Source of the DNA: Neocallimastix lanati (nom. inval.)
Lineage: Eukaryota; Neocallimastigomycota; Neocallimastigomycetes; Neocallimastigales; Neocallimastigaceae
DNA: 12,500 bases
Assembly (NCBI GenBank): GCA_016946835.1
Contig: JACVTC010000007.1
Location: forward strand, 922,501-935,000
Direction: 5' to 3'
The position numbers and the translations under genes were made by a program. Position 1 is the first letter of the stretch. Every line of letters starts with the position of its first letter. Shown here piece by piece: positions 1 through 12,500 of the stretch. The notes beneath the pieces were generated by a model, which saw only the letters and a list, made by a program, of their open reading frames with translations, was not told the DNA's origin and searched no databases.

Positions 1-6
1 ATAAAA

Positions 7-37
<31 letters not shown>

Positions 38-39
38 AT
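1..39. repeat. (AAAT)n microsatellite
   Basis: About nine tandem AAAT units at the left edge of the window, probably continuing beyond it. Confidence 0.9.
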
Positions 40-250
40 CGAAAAATAATTATATTAAATATAAAAAAAAAATCATCTTTTATAAAAGTAAATATAAAGT
101 TTCATTTATGATTCTAATACATAAAAAATGATTTTAAACTAAAATTGAATTTAATTAAAGTGTCCTTTTTCTTCTATTTATTTATTATTTTATTTATTTA
201 TTTATTTTTTTATAATTTTATATTTGCTAATTATTAATTTTATTTCTATT

Positions 251-299
251 ATTTATTCAATATTATTTATTCAATATTATTTATTCAATATTATTTATT
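251..299. repeat. 14-bp tandem repeat, three perfect copies
   Basis: ATTTATTCAATATT is repeated exactly at 251, 265 and 279, with a partial copy from 293. This is longer and more complex than the simple microsatellites around it, so it is a true minisatellite-like duplication. Confidence 0.9.
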
Positions 300-923
300 T
301 ATTTATTTTTATTTATGATTATAAAATATGGTGATAATCTTTTATGAATTCTAATATATGTAAAATCATGTTATATTGAATTCTTTAGTTTTCAAACATT
401 TTCATATATTAATAAGTATTAATTTAATATATATATATTTATTAATAAAAGAAAGATATTGAAAGTTTTTTAATACAATTTTTCATTTATTAATAGAGAA
501 AAATACAAAATGAATTTAATTTATTTAATAAAACTATTTAATAAATAAATAAATAAATAGAAAAAAAAAAATTTTAATTAATTATTTTTTATAAAGAAAT
601 ATATTTAAATAATCATTAAGGTATTTTTCATTTTAATAATGCGGTATATGAAGTACTAATCTCTTATTATTAATTAAATAAGAATTCTAATTCTAATAAT
701 AATAATTAAAATATATTTTACATTTATTATCTTTTATAGATAAACTTTCATTATTTTTTTATAATAGAAAATGATTTAATCTCTTATTAATAAAAATGAA
801 AAAAAATGTTTATTAATGAGGGATTGTAAAAATAAAATATAAATAAATATGACATAAATATATTAATATATAATTATTTAAATTAATAATAATAATATAA
901 TAATAATAAAAAAGAAAATAAAT

Positions 924-994
924 CTAAAATGTTAGGTGGAAGTTAAAAAAAAATAATAATAAAATATAGAAAGAAAAAAAGAGGGTAAACTTAC
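924..994 (-). other. Candidate 71-nt spliceosomal intron on the minus strand
   Basis: On the minus strand, AATTTG|GTAAGTTTACCC at 994 is followed 71 nt later by CCTAACATTTTAG (acceptor at 925-924). The CTAAC + ATTTTAG arrangement nearly equals the end of intron 1 of the big gene (CTAATATTTTAG). The flanking sequence does not give a sensible protein in any frame, so it would be a UTR or noncoding transcript, or chance. Confidence 0.25.
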
Positions 995-1349
995 CAAATT
1001 ATGCAAGGGGTCTTACTCCATATTTTTTTACATATAAATTATATTTATATTAACATTATTAAAACGGATGAATTCAAATTAAGAATATATTAGCCTTTTT
1101 TTTTTGTTTTTTTTTTTTTTTTTCTTTGTATAAATTATTTTGATAAAATTTTAAAACAAAAATTTAAAATATAAATTATATAATTAAATTTAAAATTTAA
1201 TAATTGGTTTTATTTGTTATTTATATTTCTATTCCATGGAATATTTTAATTTTTTTATAAGAACAGAATGTTTAATTATTAATAAAACTTTTACCATATA
1301 TAAATTTAAAATTTTAAAGTTAATTAATAAATTAAATGGATTAATAATA

Positions 1350-1355
<6 letters not shown>

Positions 1356-1383
<28 letters not shown>
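1356..1383. repeat. T28 homopolymer
   Basis: Twenty-eight consecutive T in spacer DNA with no gene nearby. Confidence 0.95.
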
Positions 1384-1388
<5 letters not shown>

Positions 1389-3611
1389 GTAACCTTAAAT
1401 AAACTGGAAATTTAATTGGAATACAAATAAAAATATATATATATTAATATTTAAATATTTACTTTTCAATTCCTATATTTCATAAATATATTAATTTGAA
1501 TTGAATTATATTTTAATTATATAATTTTTCGGAAATAGAAAAATTTTGTTCTTTTTTCTTTTTTCTTTTTTTTATTACTTACATTTTTTTTTCTGTATTT
1601 AAAAATTAATCTATTAAATAATTAAATAAAATTTTGTTACTTTGGAAATCATTTTATTCGAATTACTAAAAAAGGGTAATAGAAAGTACCTTTTGTTTGG
1701 ATAAATTAAATTAATAATAAAAAGAGAAAATGTATTAATAAAAAAAAAAAAAAAAAGCATATTTATTCATTTCATATATTTATTACAATCAATATATCAT
1801 TATATTTCTTTGTAATTCTATTTAATATATTATGAAAAAATAACAAGTAAAAAAAAAAAAAATAGATGATTTAAATGTTATATACACATATATATATGTA
1901 TTGTGGAATAGTTGTTAATTTTATTAGGTATATTTCTAAGAATAACTTAAAAATAAATAGATAAATAAAGTAAAAAAAAATAATAATATCATCAATAATA
2001 GAATTAATTTAACAAAAAAAAAAAAAAATAAAAATAAAAAAATGCATAGTATATTATTTGTTACATAATTTAGAATGGAAATGAAGACTTATTTGATTTA
2101 TTTAAAATTTTATTTTATTTTTATAATTTTATTTTTGTTTTTTATTTATTAGATATAATAATTTATTAAATATAAATATTTTTCATATTTTCAAGCTTTA
2201 TATATATATATAATCTTTTATATATATATATATATATAAATATTTTAAATAAAAAAAATAATTTTTTCATTTATTTATTCATTAGTTAAAAATTAACTGT
2301 TATATTTTATCAATTTTTAATAATTATTTATAATAATTATTTATAAAAATTGTATTAATATATATATAATAACTATTTGTATTCAAATATGAAAAATGAA
2401 CTTAATTATAATAAAGTAAAATAAAAATGCCTTTTTTTTATTATTGTTATTACTATATATAATTCTTTAATTTTTAATTATTAATTTTTTAATTTTTATT
2501 AAATAAAATATTATTTTAATAAGTATTTTGAGTAATTATAATTTTTTTTATTTAGTAAAATTCTTTTTAAAAATGTATTTATTAATATAAATAGAATAAG
2601 TACAAACAGATAAAACAATTTAACAATAGTTTAATCATTCCTTATATAGAAAATTTTAATATTAAAATGATGTAAATTATAAATATTATAAAATTTAAAA
2701 TTTACCCCCCAAAAAAAAAACATTTAATTTTTTTTTATTAATTAAAACTAGTTTGCATTTTATATTAAATAAAGTTTATATGCAAAATTAATTTTTATAT
2801 GTTATTTGTTTATAATAATAAAAATTTGGTATTTTTTTTTAAATTTATTAGATATTAAACTTTTATATTTATATATAAATTTTAATTAAAATTATAATAA
2901 AAAAATAATATAATATATTCATTTAATTTTGTTTCATTTAATTTTGGTTCATTTTTTTATTTTATTTTAATATTTTATATTTTGTTATAATTTTTAAAAA
3001 ATTATGTTTACATAAATATCTTTGAAAGATATTATATAAATAATAAAAAAGATGATTGTATTATTAATAATAATAATCAATAATTATAATAATATAATTT
3101 AAAAGTAATAATATTTAATTAATAATGATAATATATATAAAAATATATTATAATAATAATAAGTTAAAAGATATAATGATTTAAAACTTTTGATCAATTA
3201 TAATAGTATCAATCACTATGTATAATTATTAAAATTTTATTGGTAAAAAAAATATATATAAATAACTAATATATATTGGAATAATATAGAATAATTAAAA
3301 TGATAAATGTATTTTTTTTTATTTATAGCTTTCATATAAAAAATTATTATAAATCAACGGCAGATTTAATAAACCTAATAAGACATGGTAAATTTTATCC
3401 ATATTAATATTACAGAATAAATTAATTTATGATAATCTTTTCTTATTAGTCCCAAGATTGTTGTATACATTATTTTTTTTCCTATTTTGTACTATTATTT
3501 TTCATTATGTTTTTTAAGGAATGAAAAAAAAAATAATTAATATTTATGATATAATGAAATGATATCATGTATCAATGTCATTTTTCAATGTTCTGAATAA
3601 ATAAATGAAGA

Positions 3612-3649
<38 letters not shown>
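3612..3649. repeat. (AAT)n microsatellite in the spacer
   Basis: About a dozen uninterrupted AAT units between two exon-like patches. It is the same trinucleotide as the poly-Asn codons, here outside any supported gene. Confidence 0.9.
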
Positions 3650-3652
<3 letters not shown>

Positions 3653-3786
3653 CAATAATAATAATAAAATTTAAAAATGGGGAATTATGTTAAATTTAAA
3701 AAAAAATTTTTTTTATGATAAATTAATAATAATAATAATATTAATGAACAAAATATGTTTAGATATAAAGTTTAATAATTATTTAA

Positions 3787-4089
3787 TATATAAGTATTGT
3801 TTTAAATAGTAAAAAATTATTAAATAATAAATATCAATTAAATTTAATAATTTGGTATAAAAGAATTATTTTTATTATTAAATATTTTTGGTTATATCAT
3901 TTTAAATATCATCAACGAACCAAAGTTCTTTCTATTATAGTAATTTTTTTTATTACTTTATTTTTAATGATTTATTTCATTCATAAAGTATGTTATCAAT
4001 TTTTCATTTTTAATAATAATATATTTGAATATACCAATTATACTATGCTTATTATTACTAATAATTTTATTTTCTTTAAATCTATTTGA
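3787..4089 (+). pseudogene. 100-codon stop-free stretch with a basic-then-hydrophobic segment; possible gene relic or exon
   Basis: No stop occurs from 3787 to the TGA at 4087-4089, unusual in DNA where TAA is everywhere. The first ATG is late (3967). The translation has a Lys/Arg/His/Gln/Thr cluster (FKYHQRTK) directly before a 20-residue hydrophobic stretch (VLSIIVIFFITLFLMIYF), then a Cys and an Asn-Tyr-Thr sequon. That is the layout of a signal-anchor protein. Immediately upstream, a short ATG frame at 3677 and another frame would join it only through shifts at an A9T8 run. I do not recognise the family; chance openness remains possible. Confidence 0.25.
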
Positions 4090-4307
4090 TATTAATATTC
4101 CGAATCAAAATTTTAAAAAAAAAAATAAAAAAAAAAAATAAAGTTTTTAATTTATGATTAATAATTAGATTAATGAAAATCATTTAATACTTTTTTTTTT
4201 TTTTTATTATTCCTTATTTAATAAAATTATTTTAAATAATGTATATATTTTTAATTTAATTTCAACGTAAATCACCATTTAGTTACCAATTAAACTATGA
4301 GAAATGA

Positions 4308-4331
4308 TTTTTTTTTTTTTTTTTTTTTTTT
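4308..4331. repeat. T24 homopolymer
   Basis: Twenty-four consecutive T in spacer DNA, preceded by a short open stretch (about 4260-4304). Confidence 0.95.
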
Positions 4332-4670
4332 CATCCATTATAATATAAAATTTAATTTTTTCATTTTGTTCTTATTTCTTTTTCCTTCCTTTTATTATTA
4401 TATTATTTATTTTATATTTATTATATTTATTATATTTATTTTTATAATTATTAAACTTTTTGTTTAATATTTTTATCTTGACATATATATATATAATTGA
4501 ATACAATTTAAAACTAAATTTCCTTATTTATTTTATAAACTAATAAATCAGTTAAAAAAAGCTGAAACATTTTAATATCATTTATAATATCAATAGTGAT
4601 GTGACTTAAAAATATACTTATTATTATATAAATAAACAAAATAAGCAAAATAAATAAGCAAAATAATATA

Positions 4671-4830
4671 AATAATAAATAATAAATAATAAATAATAAA
4701 TAATAAATAATAAATAATAAATAATAAATAATAAATAATAAATAATAAATAATAAATAATAAATAATAAATAATAAATAATAAATGATAAATAATAAATA
4801 ATAAATAATAAATAATACATAATACATAAT
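4671..4830. repeat. 7-bp tandem repeat (AATAATA)n, about 22 copies
   Basis: The 7-base unit AATAATA repeats almost perfectly for some 145 bases. One T-to-G type variant near 4785 (TAAATGATAA) and two ACATAAT variants at the right end follow. Because 7 is not a multiple of 3, every minus-strand frame reads a 7-residue Ile/Tyr/Leu/Phe cycle with no stop, which explains the long open frames there. Confidence 0.95.
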
Positions 4831-5133
4831 TTAATATTAAAAAAAAAATAAAATGAAAAAGAGAAAAAAAAAAAAATAGAAATAATAACATAAAGTAGTT
4901 AAATATAATAGTTAATTTATAATTGATATAGAGAATTATATTTATAATACATTAGAATTTTTTTTTTTTTTTTTGAATAATTCAATATATAATTAATTTA
5001 TTCAAATTAAAATACTAAAATTTAATTACGTTTTATATATAACTTAATTGTTTTTATACTGATTTCATTTATAAAAATGATGACTAATAAAAATTATTAT
5101 TTTATTCTATTCTTTTAATATTATTAGTGATAA

Positions 5134-5138
<5 letters not shown>

Positions 5139-5171
<33 letters not shown>
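5139..5171. repeat. A33 homopolymer followed by a purine run
   Basis: Thirty-three A then AGAGTGAGAGAG, giving a purine strand of about 50 bases broken only by two T. It could be a retro-derived poly(A) end, but no target-site duplication or coding body is visible to its left. Confidence 0.9.
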
Positions 5172-5174
<3 letters not shown>

Positions 5175-5707
5175 TGAGAGAGTGAAAGAAAAGTATTTTT
5201 AAAAATTACTTAAATAGAATTTATTATATAATAATATATTATTTAATTTTTTTTCGTAATAGAATTATATAGGCTAAAAAAAAAAAAAAAAAGAACAAAA
5301 AAAAATAGCAAAAAAAAATAACAATTTTAAAAAAACGTTAATATTTTTTATTTTGTTTATTTTTAATATTGTTGAGTGAGTTTATCATAAACAGAAATAA
5401 ATATATATTTATATAGAGTTTGAAATTAATTAAAAATATCAAATATTTTATAGAAAAAAGTTTTTTTTTATATATTAAAGAAAATGGTAATTCTTTTTTT
5501 TTTTTTTTTTTTTTATTAAATAAATAATTATATAATATAATTTATAGTTTGATGAGAATTATATTTTTATAGTTATTATTATGGAACTATTTTTTTTTAT
5601 AATATTTTATATATAAAATAAAATATATAATACTTATATATATCAATTTTTTATTTTTATTTTTTCAAATTTTTTTAATTTTTTTTTTAAACATTTAATA
5701 TATTCTA

Positions 5708-5732
5708 TATATTATGTATGATACATAATATA
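5708..5732. repeat. Inverted repeat, 12-bp arms around one G
   Basis: TATATTATGTAT and its reverse complement flank G5720. It sits about 15 bp before the CCTTTTT repeats, inside the possible intron of the tiny candidate gene at 5484-5875. Confidence 0.65.
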
Positions 5733-5745
5733 CATATATATTAAT

Positions 5746-5778
5746 CCTTTTTCCTTTTTCCTTTTTCCTTTTTTTTTT
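5746..5778 (+). repeat. (CCTTTTT)4 pyrimidine tract ending at a TATAG
   Basis: Four 7-base CCTTTTT units then a T run lead into ATAG at 5779-5782. This looks like a polypyrimidine tract with a 3' splice site. The partner donor may be ATG|GTAATT at 5487. It is also simply a tandem repeat. Confidence 0.6.
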
Positions 5779-6552
5779 ATAGCGAGGTATTATATTTTTT
5801 AATTTAATTGATTATACAATAGATAAAATCAAAATTCATTCCTTTTTAATAAATTATATATATATAAATATTTGATGTATGAAAAAAAAAAAAAAATGAA
5901 AATACAGAAATAATACTTTACATATTAATTTTAAATGATGAATCTTCCAAAAATTTAACTTGGACAAAATAAAATTGTAAAAATTTAAATAAATTGATAA
6001 TAATATAAAAAATATTAAACTGTATTTGTAAGAATAATAACGATATTAATAATAATAAATAATAAAAAAAAATAAAAATATTATTATCATAAAAAAAAAT
6101 TTATATAATAAAAGATTGTATTTATTATAATAACAATAGTGATGAAAGACTATATTTATTATCATCATTATGATAATAATAAAAAATAAAAATAAAAATA
6201 AAAACAAAAAGATACTATAAAATTTAATATATATTAATTACATATAAATATATAAATATAAATAAATATATAAAATATAAATAAATAAGTAAATTAATAA
6301 ATAATAGAAAACAGCAATAATAAATAATATTAATTAATAATTAATAGCTAATAATTTATATAATATAATAAAGAAATAGGTATATATATGAATATACTTA
6401 TAAAATGATATTAGTTTTAATAGTAATTTAAATAATTATTTTTATATTTAATCATTTGTAGTCTTTAAATTATATTTTTATTATTATTATTAATGTTAAT
6501 ATTAATTTTATATTGGAGATAGAGTTATAATTATCTTTAAAAAATAGATGCA

Positions 6553-6581
6553 TTTTTTCATATTTAATAAATATGAAAAAA
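6553..6581. repeat. Perfect inverted repeat, 14-bp arms around one A
   Basis: The left arm TTTTTTCATATTTA (6553-6566) pairs with TAAATATGAAAAAA (6568-6581). The right side continues into an A/T run. It may be a transcription terminator-like or replication-prone hairpin, but no adjacent gene supports either role. Confidence 0.7.
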
Positions 6582-6920
6582 AAAATTTTTTTTTTATATT
6601 GTTATAAAATTTTATACATCAAATAAAATTATTAAATTTTAATAAATTTGACATTTTATATTTGATGCATAAATTTTTAATATGTTTAATTTTGGGCATT
6701 TTAATAAATGCATTAATCAATCATGAAAGGCCATTGTCACAAAGTTAAATAATCCCTTAATGGCATTTAATTTTATATTAATAATATAAAATTATGAGTA
6801 TATCAAAAACACATGTCTTTTTAGTTTCTTTAAATTTTAGTAAATAGATATAGTTAGTAGAAAATATTATTATTTATAATCAAAATATAAATAGAATTAT
6901 TAAAGGAAAAATATTACAAG

Positions 6921-7268
6921 AAAAAAAAAAAAAAAAAAAAAAAGACATTTAATTTTCATACATAATTATTATTTTATTTTTATTTATTTATTTATTTTTT
7001 TTTTTTTTTTTTTTGATATTTACTTATATTTGTAAAAAAAAAAAAAAAAAAAAAGTCAGGTTAATTTTAAACAAAAAAAAAAAAAATAAAAAAGAAAATT
7101 ATTGAAATAAACTTTTTTTCTGTTTTTCATTTTTTAGGGTCTAATTGAAAAAAAAAAAAAAAAAATAAAGTTCTTTAAATTTTTATTAAAATTTTAAATT
7201 TTTATAATATAAAAATTAATAATTATAAAAATTTTATTAATTTTTTTTTTTTTTTTTTTTTATTAACA

Positions 7269-7312
<44 letters not shown>
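6921..7312. repeat. Alternating poly(A)/poly(T) cluster and (AAT)n upstream of the gene
   Basis: Within 400 bp: A23 at 6921-6943, T20 at 6995-7014, A21 at 7034-7054, T21 at 7241-7261 and (AAT)n at about 7269-7312. Together with T35 at 7551-7585 they make the 0.8 kb before the start codon the most homopolymer-dense part of the spacer. The A and T runs could pair into long hairpins. Confidence 0.85.
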
Positions 7313-7314
<2 letters not shown>

Positions 7315-7536
7315 GTAAAAATAAAAATAAAAAATAAAGTATAAAATAGTACTTTTTCTTTCTTTTTTATTTTATATTGTTATTATTCATTTATCTATAT
7401 TACAATAAGTCTCCAAGTTAAATTATATAAATTATATAAATAAATAATAGATCGTTTCTTCTTATTGGTTTTATTAATAAAATGTGGAAATAAAGGGAAT
7501 ATATATATTGACATTTATTATTATTAATTAAAAAAG

Positions 7537-7550
<14 letters not shown>

Positions 7551-7585
<35 letters not shown>
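7551..7585 (+). promoter_or_regulatory. T35 tract after a TA repeat, just upstream of the gene
   Basis: An alternating TA stretch (about 7537-7550) runs into 35 consecutive T, about 100 bp before the ATG at 7690. Long poly(dA:dT) tracts exclude nucleosomes in fungal promoters, and TATA-like DNA lies next to it. Similar tracts fill the whole spacer, so a promoter role rests on position alone. Confidence 0.35.
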
Positions 7586-7587
<2 letters not shown>

Positions 7588-7689
7588 TTAAAATAAAAAA
7601 TATATATTTAAAATAAATAATAAAAGGTAAATTTAATAATAAAAATTGATAAAAAAAAAAAAAAAATCAAAGAATATAAAAAGAAAAAA

Positions 7690-12500
<4,811 letters not shown>

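Larger units (their letters stand above)
1..7689. other. AT-rich intergenic spacer without a convincing complete gene
   Basis: Both strands are broken by stops in all frames, apart from short patches and repeat-driven open frames. No tRNA, rRNA or recognisable snRNA is seen. Contents are homopolymers, microsatellites, hairpins and the few exon-like patches listed separately. Isolated GC-richer words (about 980-1020, 3351-3390, 3910-3935, 6718-6770) stand out against the background. Confidence 0.7.

Noticed and set aside
985-1020. U1 snRNA 5' end (plus strand AAACTTACC)
   Set aside because: The following sequence does not match U1 stem-loop I or an Sm site; the word is better read as a GTAAGT donor on the other strand.
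4514-4891. Minus-strand 125-residue membrane protein
   Set aside because: Most of it is the 7-bp repeat translated; the repeat is stop-free in every minus frame.
5139-5192. Poly(A) tail of a retrotransposed element
   Set aside because: No coding body to its left and no target-site duplication; long A runs are common throughout this spacer.
1-7689. CRISPR array, tRNA, rRNA or transposon
   Set aside because: No spaced identical repeats, cloverleaf, ribosomal segment, transposase or reverse-transcriptase-like frame is visible; poly(A) runs lack flanking duplications.

Overview
The window is extremely AT-rich nuclear DNA from a eukaryote with spliceosomal introns. The left 7.7 kb is almost pure A/T, packed with homopolymers, (AAT)n and other short tandem repeats. 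The right 4.8 kb carries one long gene whose exons alternate between ordinary membrane-protein sequence and Asn/Asp/Ser-rich filler. The combination (near 90% AT spacers by eye, short AT introns of the GTATNT...TTTTAG or TATAG kind, pure-AAT asparagine runs, and a C-terminal exon that freely uses ATC, CTC, TCC, GCC and GGC codons) fits an anaerobic gut fungus (Neocallimastigomycota) best. Dictyostelium is the main alternative, but it rarely uses codons such as GCC or GGC. This assignment is inference.

Layout. 1-7689: no convincing complete gene on either strand; microsatellites, poly(A)/poly(T) tracts, a 14-bp and a 7-bp tandem repeat, several hairpins, and a few patches that read like old or cryptic exons (near 3329-3517, 3787-4089 and 5484-5875 on plus; an intron-like segment at 924-994 on minus). 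7690-12500: one plus-strand gene, open at the right edge, read here as five exons: 7690-8479, 8608-8877 (or -8862), 9055-9843, 10115-11298 and 11570 to beyond 12500. The four introns are 128, 177 (or 192), 271 and 271 nt. Every exon junction is phase-compatible (phases 1, 1, 1, 0), although three of the downstream pieces look like free-standing ORFs when splicing is ignored.

The joined product is at least 1321 residues: one N-terminal membrane segment, a long Asn/Asp- and Ser/Thr-rich hydrophilic stretch, two or three membrane segments, a Lys-rich plus Ser-rich plus poly-Asn loop, and then a dense array of about seven or eight membrane segments. The C-terminus lies outside the window. The final membrane region resembles, from remembered pattern only, the TmcB/TmcC-like multi-pass proteins of protists and early-diverging fungi. 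No catalytic domain is visible, so the function is not assigned.
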